NCBI RefSeq assembly: GCF_902497895.1
Contig: NZ_CABVHQ010000028.1
Span: 1-64,000 of the forward strand
Direction of reading: 5' to 3'
DNA: 64,000 nucleotides
Source of the DNA: Pseudomonas fluorescens
Lineage (GTDB): Bacteria; Pseudomonadota; Gammaproteobacteria; Pseudomonadales; Pseudomonadaceae
The notes under the pieces: generated by a model
What the model was told of the DNA's origin: nothing
Seen by the model: the letters and a program-made list of their open reading frames with translations, nothing else
Database searches by the model: none
Program-made: the position numbers and the translations under genes
Part shown: in pieces, positions 25,346 through 34,253 of the stretch
How the letters are laid out: every line of letters begins with the position of its first letter
How positions within the stretch are numbered: position 1 is the first letter of the stretch

Positions 25346-26454
25346 CTATCCCTGGACTAAAAGAGGATCGTTGTTCAATACGACGGGGGCGGCGAATCGA
25401 GAGTAGCCAAACAGTCGAACAAGCAGACGTCGGTTATCTTCAATGACATCCCGGCAATGCAAAGCCCGGCAGTTATTAATGAGCAGGGCGGTAGTGGGGT
25501 GCAAAGAGATCTTCAGTATTTCGGCGTGGTCAATTTCTTCACGGAAACGGCTAAAGGCATCTTTGATAATGTCGCTTGCACGTTCATTGAGTGAGAAACG
25601 ATAAGCGTTGTATCTCAACGCAAATGAACCATTTTCATCGAAATCGAGAATGGACGCATCGACCCCGTCTTCACCTTTTTCAGTAACAAAAGAATCGCTG
25701 CGCGAGTAGTTGAACGACTTGGAGGTCAGCGCTAGTGCTGAAAGAGCGCCGATTTTGCTGATCACTTGCTCCGCGGGTATTATACAAGTCGGTTCGTTTT
25801 CAGGGTTCCAGCGCGCGGTCAGGATAAATGCAGATGGCGCGGGAGAACGACCATTAACAGATTTTATCGAGCAATGATAAGGCGCCTCGGTATGTGGGCC
25901 AAGTCGAAGCCCTGCATGTGAGCTCAGCTCTATCTGTTGTGTGCAGCCTTCATTTCTGAGCTTTTCCTTACCGCCTCCTTTAAAGTTTCCGACCAGCCGA
26001 ACAATCTTTCCTTCATTATCGATATCGTAGGCAAAGGCAGTGTGCTGGACGAGTTTTAACAGGATCTGATTGCGCGAGGCCAGGTGAATACAATGAAAGT
26101 CTCCCTCCAGTTCGTGGAGGGAGGGAAGCGTTGGGGGAGGGACATCGTCGGCTGGGGCAAGCATGCCTTGGAACAATAGCGAGGACAGTCTCCCACTGGC
26201 GTAGAGGGAGCACACATGGGCTTGCTGTGGGGTGAAGGTCGCTTCAATACAGGCGGCGCAACAGCCGGCGATCGATGATGTGCCTGCTGATTGCGGGCCT
26301 CCAGCCTTGGCGATTTCAATTGCACTGGCCTCGAGCCACTTGGCTTGCCTTTCGGTAAATGTAAGTATTTCAATTTCTGGTGGATTCTCATTTTTTTTTG
26401 TTGTTGTACATGTGAGAGTTCCTTGAGGTCTTTTGTTAATTCCTGTTGATGCAT
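25346..26454 (-). pseudogene. Fe(II)/2-oxoglutarate oxygenase (AsnO/clavaminate synthase-like), frame broken at an A9 tract
   Basis: The main open frame runs from a GTG at 26215 (289 residues). It carries the iron ligands H108-T-E110 and H253 and a 2-oxoglutarate-binding Arg in HCRDVIEDNRRLLVRLFGY, the HxE..H..R pattern of AsnO/VioC-type amino acid hydroxylases. Upstream the same frame stays open for about 60 codons (ENPPEIEILTFTERQAKWLE..), typical of the family N-terminus, but has no start codon. The ATG at 26454 (MHQQELTKDLKEL) is in another frame. The two meet at nine A residues (26391-26399, minus strand); one more A would join them into 369 residues. Phase variation, slippage, decay or a sequencing error are all possible. 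Local GC is low. Confidence 0.7.
26391..26399 (-). repeat. A9 homopolymer tract at the oxygenase frame break
   Basis: Nine T on the plus strand (A on the coding strand). With ten A the upstream ATG frame enters the oxygenase frame; with eight A another start (ATG 26413, MYNNKKK) would do so. Long A runs are prone to slippage and to sequencing undercalls. Confidence 0.85.
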
Positions 26455-26951
26455 GCTTCGGGGTGTTGATTTAAATGGGGTAAGGCTGAAGATGTTTTTG
26501 TAATTGTGTTTGTTCAGGTTTTTTGAAGTTTCGAACTTTATAGGTGAGAGTTAATTCCGTACAAGTGAATGACTGTGTGTGGATGTGTCTGGGGTTAAAA
26601 TTGTTTGTTGCGTTGTGTTTGTAGGAATGCGGCTACAAAAATATCTGAAGTGTCGTATTTGAAAAAGGGAGTTTTAATGTTTGTTTGTGCTTTGTTAATG
26701 GTTCTTGTGCTTTGCTGAAGTGCGATTTGAATAGGAGGGTCAGTATTTTTTATTGTGTTACTTGATGTCGTAAATTGTTTAATAAAAGCCTGTAGTCGTA
26801 AACTGCCGGGCTTCATGATGAAATTACCTGACTTGGCGCCGGGCTCGCGAAGAGGTCAGTCTCGACAGCAGGACTATTGGTTCAGAGGTCAGCAATCCCC
26901 AATAGCCTGGCCGATTGAATCAGGGTAACCCAGCCCATCAAGTCAATGGAT
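26455..26951. other. AT-rich stretch of the accessory island
   Basis: About 500 bp with much lower GC than the rest of the window up to 26810, rich in TTTG/TTGT on the plus strand. One minus-strand ORF (26595-26816) is listed separately. The part from 26820 returns to normal composition. No transposase, tRNA or attachment repeat was seen. Confidence 0.5.
26595..26816 (-). CDS. Small AT-rich hypothetical ORF (73 aa)
   Basis: ATG at 26816 with AGGT about ten bases upstream; basic peptide (MKPGSLRLQAFIKQF..) rich in Thr, Gln, Asn and Lys, no cysteine, no signal peptide. It is on the same strand as, and 141 bp ahead of, the oxygenase. Composition is that of the surrounding AT-rich DNA, so it may be a chance frame. 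No family recognised. Confidence 0.3.
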   Translation of the reverse strand: MKPGSLRLQAFIKQFTTSSNTIKNTDPPIQIALQQSTRTINKAQTNIKTPFFKYDTSDIFVAAFLQTQRNKQF

Positions 26952-27502
26952 TTATCCAATGTAACGAACAACCACACCGTGATTGCGCGATAGGCCCCCT
27001 ACAATGATGTTGCCTGTGCTTTGGAGTGTAACCGCCAGAGCACCATCCGTAAGGCTGCTCAAATGAGTGCGCACCCAGCCCTTTCGATCGTTGAATGCCG
27101 GGTCCAGTGTGCCATTGTCCAGGTAGCGAGCCATTGCCAAGTCATAATGGCCAGGGCTTTGAGGATCTACAGTTGCTCCAACGGCAATGATCTTGCCATC
27201 AGGCTGACGCGTTCCAGCTCTCCAGACAGTGTCCAGCCCCTCTACGCGGGTATACACAGGATTGCCTTCGGTAAATCCCGGGTGTGGTTCACCGTGTTTA
27301 TCGAGCGCTATCAAGGTGCCTGAAGACGGGGGGATGAGGTACTGATGACACCGATGATTTTGCCTTGATCAACACCCGGAACTTTCAAGACGGCGAGGGC
27401 CTTTACCTCGGTGCCTTCCAGCAACATCGTGCCGTCAATACCAAAAGTTCGGTCCAGTTCGCCTGGCTTGCGTGGTGATTGAACGGTGTTTTTAGTCGAC
27501 AT
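26952..27502 (-). pseudogene. Delta-60 repeat (DUF5122 beta-propeller) protein, frame broken at a C6 tract
   Basis: Two adjoining frames encode one protein. The first (27502-27311) begins MSTKNTVQSPRKPGELDRTFGIDGT, a classic delta-60 repeat start, and runs to GVISTSS. The second (from about 27330 to 26952) continues SGTLIALDKHGEPHPGF.. through further repeats (QPDGKIIAVGATVD, NGTLDPAFNDRKG) to the family-like end VVVRYIG. They join if the six C residues (27328-27333 as G on the plus strand) were seven, giving 183 residues. Function of these repeat proteins in pseudomonads is unknown. Could be a sequencing error, as at the A9 tract 0.9 kb away. Confidence 0.7.
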
Positions 27503-27648
27503 GGGTTGTCTCCATACAGTGATGAAATGCTCCGGCCTCCTGTCGATCAGGGGGCCAGGTCATTCAGCCTGTAGTGAAACGAACCGGGAACTAGCAGAAC
27601 TGATAGGTGGCCAATGGCTGCTATTCTGAGTATGAGTCCCATTAATGC

Positions 27649-27682
27649 AAAAAGCCCCGCAGCGTGAACTGCGGGGCCTTTT
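27649..27682 (-). terminator. Intrinsic terminator of pykA
   Basis: AAGCCCCGCAGC..TGCGGGGCCTT with A- and T-runs on both sides, 15 bp beyond the pyruvate kinase stop codon on the minus strand. Confidence 0.85.
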
Positions 27683-27696
27683 GATTAGCGAGTGAC

Positions 27697-29148
27697 TCAG
27701 ACTACTGGATCGCCGACATGCAGAATCTTCATGCCGTTGGTGCCGCCGATGGTGTGGTAGCTGTCGCCCTTGGTCAGGATCACCCAGTCGCCTTTCTCGA
27801 CCGCACCGATTTTCAGCAACTCGTCGATCGCAGCCTGGCTGACTTGCTCAGGCGGCAGCGATGCCGGGTCGAACGGTACGGTGTAGACGCCGCGGAACAT
27901 GGCCGCGCGGGCCTGGGTTTCGCGGTGCGGGGAGAACGCGTAGATCGGGATGGAGGAGCGGATCCGCGACATGATCAGCGGCGTGTAGCCACTTTCGGTC
28001 AGGGAGATGATCGCTTTCACGCCCGGGAAGTGGTTGGCCGTGTACATGGCCGCCAAGGCGATGCTCTGGTCGCAGCTTTCGAAGACCTGGCCGATGCGGT
28101 GGCCGGAGGTTTTGCTGGTCGGGTGCTTTTCAGCGCCTATGCAAATCCGTGCCATGGCCTGGACCGCTTCGAGCGGGTAGGCGCCGGCGGCACTTTCGGC
28201 CGAGAGCATCACTGCGTCGGTGTAGTCGAGCACAGCGTTGGCTACGTCCGACACTTCGGCGCGGGTCGGCATCGGGTTCTGGATCATCGACTCCATCATC
28301 TGGGTCGCGACGATTACCGCTTTATTGTGGCGGCGTGCGTGCAGAATGATCTTTTTCTGAATGCCCACCAGCTCGGCGTCGCCGATTTCCACACCGAGGT
28401 CGCCACGGGCAACCATCACCGCATCGCTGGCCTGGATCAGACCGTCGAGGGTTTCGTCGTCGGCCACGGCTTCGGCGCGCTCGATCTTCGCGACCAGCCA
28501 GGCAGTGCCGCCGGCTTCGTCGCGCAGTTGGCGGGCGTATTCCATGTCGGCAGCGTCGCGCGGGAAGGATACGGCGAGGTAATCGACTTCCATTTCCGCG
28601 GCGAGCTTGATGTCAGCCTTGTCTTTTTCGGTCAGGGCTGGAGCGGTCAGGCCACCACCGCGGCGGTTGATGCCTTTGTGGTCCGACAGTGGGCCACCGA
28701 TCAGCACGGTGCAATGCAGCGCGTCACCGGTCGCGGTGTCGACGCGCATCACTACACGGCCGTCATCCAGCAACAGTTCGTCGCCGACGCCGCAGTCCTT
28801 GACCAGGTCCGGGTAGTCGATACCGACGATTTCCTGGGTACCTTCGGTTAGCGGATGGCTGGTGGAGAAGGTGAAGGTGTCACCGACTTTCAGCTCGATT
28901 CGCTTGTTGGCGAATTTGGCGATACGGATTTTCGGGCCCTGCAGGTCACCCAGCAGCGCGACGAAGCGCCCGTGCTTGGCGGCAATGGAGCGCACCAGCT
29001 TGGCGCGAGCTTTATGCTCGTCGGGGGTGCCGTGGGAGAAGTTCAGCCGGGCGACGTCCAGGCCAGCCAGAATCAGCTGTTCGAGAACTTCCGGCGAGTT
29101 GCTGGCAGGGCCAAGGGTAGCGACGATTTTAGTACGACGTACGGACAT
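27697..29148 (-). CDS. pykA: Pyruvate kinase, PykA type
   Basis: 483 residues; converts phosphoenolpyruvate and ADP to pyruvate and ATP at the end of glycolysis. Seen: the N-terminus RRTKIVATLGPAS, LNFSHG, the ADP/PEP-site segments LLGDLQGPKIR and KADIKLAAEM.VDYLAVSFPR, the metal site VARGDLGVEIG, and ATQMMESMI with PTRAEVSDVANAVLD. The spacing matches E. coli PykA (480 residues) better than PykF. It has its own terminator. Confidence 0.95.
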   Translation of the reverse strand: MSVRRTKIVATLGPASNSPEVLEQLILAGLDVARLNFSHGTPDEHKARAKLVRSIAAKHGRFVALLGDLQGPKIRIAKFANKRIELKVGDTFTFSTSHPLTEGTQEIVGIDYPDLVKDCGVGDELLLDDGRVVMRVDTATGDALHCTVLIGGPLSDHKGINRRGGGLTAPALTEKDKADIKLAAEMEVDYLAVSFPRDAADMEYARQLRDEAGGTAWLVAKIERAEAVADDETLDGLIQASDAVMVARGDLGVEIGDAELVGIQKKIILHARRHNKAVIVATQMMESMIQNPMPTRAEVSDVANAVLDYTDAVMLSAESAAGAYPLEAVQAMARICIGAEKHPTSKTSGHRIGQVFESCDQSIALAAMYTANHFPGVKAIISLTESGYTPLIMSRIRSSIPIYAFSPHRETQARAAMFRGVYTVPFDPASLPPEQVSQAAIDELLKIGAVEKGDWVILTKGDSYHTIGGTNGMKILHVGDPVV

Positions 29149-29321
29149 GCAGAGACTCCTGAGTTCAAGCGCAACCAGAGGCTACTATGGTCCGAAGTTG
29201 TAGTCATTGTTCGTTTGCACTACTTATTTGTTTGTTTCTTGGGATTCGCTTGTGGGTTGAACGAACATTCCTGAAGATTTTCGACGGCGGGTCGATACAG
29301 TGCACAAGACAGGAGAACCCC

Positions 29322-29696
29322 ATGCGATTTGTGCTTATTGCTGTGCTGGCCCTCAGCGCCGTCGGCTGTACCCGTTGGTCGATGGACCATCATTTGAACA
29401 ACGCCTATCACGCCTATGACCGGGGCAATTGCGAGCAGGTGATGCTCGAGCTGTCCAAGGTCGAGCGCGAGAGCCGTTCACGGCGATACATCCAACCGGA
29501 GGTGTCGATGATGCGCGGGCTATGCCTGGAGCGTCAGAAATTGTTTATCGATGCGGCGCAGACCTACCAGTTCATCATCACCCAGTATCCGTACAGCGAA
29601 TATGCCTTCCGCGCCCGCGCGCGTCTGGAAACCCTGCATTCATTGGGCTACTACCCAACCCGCAGCCCCGCGCAGGTCCGTCCGACCACGTTCTGA
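29322..29696 (+). CDS. Small tetratricopeptide-like lipoprotein
   Basis: 124 residues from ATG 29322, with AGGAG eight bases upstream; the open frame extends to 29187 without such a site. A signal peptide (MRFVLIAVLALSAVGC) ends in a lipobox, so the mature protein is lipid-anchored at Cys16. The rest is helical with a TPR-like pair (NAYHAYDRGNCEQVMLELSKVE and RQKLFIDAAQTYQFIITQYPYSEYAFRARARLETL). Likely an envelope scaffold; partner unknown. Divergent from pykA. Confidence 0.8.
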   Translation: MRFVLIAVLALSAVGCTRWSMDHHLNNAYHAYDRGNCEQVMLELSKVERESRSRRYIQPEVSMMRGLCLERQKLFIDAAQTYQFIITQYPYSEYAFRARARLETLHSLGYYPTRSPAQVRPTTF

Positions 29697-29928
29697 TGAC
29701 ATTTAGTCATCTGATCACTGGCCGATGGTGAGCATTCAGCTAACATTTGGATAGGCCGTTTGAGGAGTTCTATCTAAACGACAGCACACCCGGGATCGGC
29801 AGCAGTAGGGCGACAGGGCCAGGACAGCCACTGTCGCACCGCAACCGGGGAGAGTGAGCCTGCCAGGCAGGCCCGTTCCGAAGCACTAGTGCGGTCATGC
29901 TTAATGACCTTCTATAGTGATAACCAGC
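29697..29928. other. 232-bp gap without recognised features
   Basis: Between the lipoprotein and PilZ genes. It probably contains the PilZ promoter. No hairpin with U-run and no convincing ORF were found. Confidence 0.4.
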
Positions 29929-30288
29929 ATGTTCACGGACCGCCGGATCGAGCGGCATCAACTGCCGTATTTTTTAAGGGTATTCAACAGTCTTACCGAC
30001 AAACCCATTGGCTTTCTGGGCAACGTTTCCGAAGACGGGTTGATGCTGATCAGCCAGTTGCCGATGATGATCGGCGCCGACTTCGAACTGCGCCTGAAAA
30101 TCCCCGCCAGCGATACCTGCCTGCAGGTGATCGACCTGACCGCCTCTTGCCTGTGGTGTCATGAAGACACGACACCCCATCACTACGATGCGGGCTTTGT
30201 CGTGCTCCAGGCGCCAGCTGAATATCGACAACTGGTTAACGCATTGCAGCAGTACTTCAGCTTTCATCCGTTGCCGGCTTCGGCATAG
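29929..30288 (+). CDS. PilZ-domain protein, probable c-di-GMP receptor
   Basis: 119 residues from ATG 29929 (MFTDRRIERHQL); a GTG four codons upstream is possible. Both c-di-GMP-binding elements are present: RxxxR in RRIER (R5, R9) and the (D/N)xSxxG motif NVSEDG. The protein is only the PilZ barrel, with no effector domain. By synteny it corresponds, as I recall, to PA4324, one of the P. aeruginosa PilZ proteins. A diguanylate cyclase is encoded 7 kb away. Confidence 0.82.
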   Translation: MFTDRRIERHQLPYFLRVFNSLTDKPIGFLGNVSEDGLMLISQLPMMIGADFELRLKIPASDTCLQVIDLTASCLWCHEDTTPHHYDAGFVVLQAPAEYRQLVNALQQYFSFHPLPASA

Positions 30289-30336
30289 CTCTCAAGGCTG
30301 GTGGAGGACATTTGTGGCTAGGGGGGGCCTGACCCC

Positions 30337-30436
30337 TGTAGGAGCGAGCTTGCTCGCGATGGACGTTAACGATAACGCGTGTTTTCTGATTAAACGCGCT
30401 GCCCTTGAGTCCATCGCGAGCAAGCTCGCTCCTACA
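30337..30436. repeat. 100-bp REPIN with conserved spacer (copy 3)
   Basis: Same end palindromes and spacer as at 24361, with a few spacer changes (CTGATTAAACGCGCTGCC). Lies between the convergent PilZ and DUF58 genes. Confidence 0.88.
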
Positions 30437-30512
30437 AAAGCTATCTACTCCGTCACCGAATGCTTGCAACCCGACGCATTCTCCAGCAACACCACCCAGT
30501 CGGGCGCGCCCT

Positions 30513-31844
30513 TTAAAGCACTCCGGCTTTCTTCCAGCTCAGATACCGCGTCACCAGTTCAGCCCCCAGTTCACTGGGCCGCGCATCCAGCACCGGAACC
30601 CCATGAGCGGTCAATCGCTCATGGAGTTCGGCGCGGGCATTCAAGTAATCGACAGTACCGCAGTAAGCCAGCGCTTCGGACAAGGTTTGAACCGGCGCTT
30701 GTCGCACGCTGTCGAGTATTTCCTCGCGCAGGCTGGCGACCAGTACCCGGTGCTGGCGGCCGATGCGTTTGACGGCAGTCAGCAATTCCTCGTCATCTTC
30801 ATCCCGCAGGTTGGTCATCAGTACCACCAACGCCCGGCGTTTCTGCCGGGCCAGCAGTTGGTTGGCGGCGGCCTGGTAGTCGGCGGGGCGTTGGCTGCTG
30901 TCGAGGTCGTAGACGGTATTGAGCAGGACATTGAGTTGGCCCTGGCCTTTGACTGGGGCGAGGTAACGTGGCTGCTCACTGGCAAAGGTGCTCAGGCCAA
31001 CGGCGTCGCCTTGGCGCAGGGCTACGTAGCTGAGCAGCAGGCAGGCATTGAGCGCCTGGTCGAAGTGCGCCAGTTCACCCTCCTGGCGGCGCATGCGACG
31101 GCCGCAGTCGAGCAGGAAGATGATTTGCTGATCGCGTTCGTCCTGATACTCGCGGGCAATCGGCGTGCGTTGGCGGGCGGTGGCTTTCCAGTCGATCTGG
31201 CGCAGGCTGTCGCCTTCGCGAAATTCGCGCAGTTGGTGGAACTCCAGGCCCAGCCCGCGACGTTGGCGCTGACGGACGCCAAGTTGGCTGAGCCAGTTGT
31301 CCACGGCCAGTAACTGCGCGCCATACAAACGGGCGAAGTCCGGGTAGACGCGGGTGCTATCGGTCACCACCAGATAACGTCGGTCGGACCACAAGCCCAA
31401 TGGGCTGGGCAGGTTGATTTCGCAGCGTTCGAAGCTGAAGTGTCCGCGCTTGAGCGGACGCAGGCGGTAGCCGATCCGGCTCTGCCGGGCCGGTTGCAGC
31501 TCCACCGATTGCGGCAGGTTCTCGAAGCTCAGACCGTCCGGTACGTGGTCGAACAGTTGCATCTTCAACGGCTGCCGGTAGTCATGCTGGATATCGAGCT
31601 GTACTTCACCCCAGCGACCCAGCGCCAGGCTGCCGGGCATCTGCCGGTGCAGGCGCGGCGAGGGCAGGCGTTTGAGCCTGAGGGCATCGAGTATCGCCAG
31701 GAGCAGGAGGGCCAGCAGCAGTGCCCAATTGATGGAGTGCAGGCTTGGCGCCACAGCGACTCCGAGCGCCTGAAGCGAGCCCAGCACAATGCCGATGCTC
31801 AACAGCACCGAAAGCCAGATCAGCAGCAGGCGCGAGGGTTTCAT
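30513..31844 (-). CDS. DUF58 domain protein (vWA-like), last gene of the MoxR operon
   Basis: 443 residues. Two membrane helices near the N-terminus (8-60), a beta-rich middle, then the DUF58 core with REFREGDSLRQIDWKATARQ (about 205-225), followed by a vWA-like fold (IIFLLDCGRRM, a degenerate MIDAS). DUF58 proteins always travel with MoxR ATPases, which are thought to act as chaperones for metal-dependent or envelope complexes. It is separated from the moxR gene by 226 bp containing a REPIN. Confidence 0.88.
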   Translation of the reverse strand: MKPSRLLLIWLSVLLSIGIVLGSLQALGVAVAPSLHSINWALLLALLLLAILDALRLKRLPSPRLHRQMPGSLALGRWGEVQLDIQHDYRQPLKMQLFDHVPDGLSFENLPQSVELQPARQSRIGYRLRPLKRGHFSFERCEINLPSPLGLWSDRRYLVVTDSTRVYPDFARLYGAQLLAVDNWLSQLGVRQRQRRGLGLEFHQLREFREGDSLRQIDWKATARQRTPIAREYQDERDQQIIFLLDCGRRMRRQEGELAHFDQALNACLLLSYVALRQGDAVGLSTFASEQPRYLAPVKGQGQLNVLLNTVYDLDSSQRPADYQAAANQLLARQKRRALVVLMTNLRDEDDEELLTAVKRIGRQHRVLVASLREEILDSVRQAPVQTLSEALAYCGTVDYLNARAELHERLTAHGVPVLDARPSELGAELVTRYLSWKKAGVL

Positions 31845-31886
31845 TGGCCGAGTGGTCCCATGTGAACTGCGGACTCCCGAAGCACG

Positions 31887-32045
31887 ATGATTATTGTGGC
31901 GAGGGGGCTTGCCCCCGTTCGGCTGCGCAGCAGTCGTAAAACCGGCTTACGCGTTCTGCCTGAAAAGACACGGTTGCCGGTTTTGGGACCGCTTCGCGCT
32001 CCAGCGGGGCGATGCGGCGTTCCGACAAGCCCCCTCGCCACAAAG
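31887..32045. repeat. REPIN (GGCGAGGGGGCTTGCCCCC type) between operon genes
   Basis: GTGGCGAGGGGGCTTGCCCC (31896 on) and its inverse (ACAAGCCCCCTCGCCACAA to 32044) flank about 110 bp that include secondary arms (GCAGTCGTAAAACCGG, CCGGTTTTGGGACC). It lies between the MoxR ATPase and DUF58 genes of one apparent operon. Confidence 0.8.
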
Positions 32046-32070
32046 GCGGTGCTCACCGATGTAACGAGGT

Positions 32071-33089
<1,019 letters not shown>

Positions 33090-33093
<4 letters not shown>

Positions 33094-34253
33094 AAGGCAT
33101 TCCTGAGGGTTTGCAACTGGGCCACCTGACGACTGAAGTCAGCGCTGGAAAGCCGCTGTTTTGGCCGTGGGCTGAGGGCCTGGCTGATGGCACGGGTGGG
33201 TTGGCGGGTCAGGCGCGCGAGCACCTGCCATTGTTCGGCAACGCCGAGTTGTTCAAAACCGGGATGGCGGCGTCGGGCGCGGCGCAGGATATCTTGTTGC
33301 AACGCCAGTAACAGGCTGCGTTGGCCACTGCGCCGCAGCAGGAAATCGGCGCTGGCGCGCAGGTGTTCCTGGAGTTGCCGGCGGGCCTTGGGCGCTGGCG
33401 CTTGCACCGGGCCGCGACGCATGGCGACATGCCAGATTGCCAGGCCGATCAAGGCCGCGCCCGCGACCAGGGCTTGCGGGAAATAACGCAGCAGCAAGGT
33501 CAGCAAGTCGTCGTGGTCAATGTTGAAGAGCAGGGTCACACCGGTGTCCGAATGCAGGTACCACAGCAGCCAGGCATTGTCGTAGCGCCCGATGTTCGGG
33601 GTTTTCCAGAGCTCGGCATCGGTGACCACGGTGATCGAGCCGAGGCCATGGTTCAGCTGCATCATGTGGGTGGCCAGGGCGCTGTTGGCCCAGGACTGGG
33701 CAAGGTTTTTCGGGTCTTCGAGATGAAACTCGGTGTCGAAACTGGCGTAGGCCGGCGCGTCTTCGTCTTCCAGGTAGAGCCTGGTCAGTTCGGGGTAGGA
33801 GTCTTTGCCGGCTTTCGACGCCGGCTGTTTAAGCGCTTTGCTCAGGAGCTGGCGCAGTTGCACGCGGTCGAGCAGCAGATCGCCACTGCTGCCGGTGTTC
33901 TCATCCCACAACGCTTCGGCGACAAACAGCAAACGCCCGCCAGCCCTGGCCCAGTTCAGCAGCTGATCGGCCTGGCGTGGGCTCATGTTCGACCTTTCGC
34001 CCAGCAACAGCAGGCTTTGTTGGTGCGGCTCCAGGGTCGGCAGGATATCCAGGCTGTTGGCGTGGGCGACCTGCAACCCTTGCTTGCGCAGAAAGTGCTC
34101 GGCAGCCAGGTACGGATTGGCCTGGGCTTCGGGGGAGGGACCGTGATCGATCACCTCTTGATAGGTCTCGGCGTTCAGGTAGAGCCAGGCGCCGAGTGCT
34201 ATCAGCAAACCGCTGATGAGCAAACTGACGAGCAACAGCCGGCGACGGTTCAT
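33090..34253 (-). CDS. DUF4350 domain membrane protein
   Basis: 387 residues. An N-terminal helix (residues 5-27) anchors a periplasmic DUF4350 domain (YLAAEHFLRKQGLQVAHANSLDILP.., LLLLGERSNMSPRQADQLLNWARAGGRLLFVAEAL). A second helix is near 255-275, followed by a basic cytoplasmic tail with HPGFEQLGVAEQWQVLARLT. Its ends overlap both neighbouring genes by 4 bp. Function unknown, linked to MoxR/DUF58/DUF4129 by operon. Confidence 0.82.

Noticed and set aside
26056..26454. A 132-codon frame as an independent gene upstream of the oxygenase
   Set aside because: After the A9 tract its translation loses any family likeness, while the other frame gains it; only the first 21 codons are probably coding.
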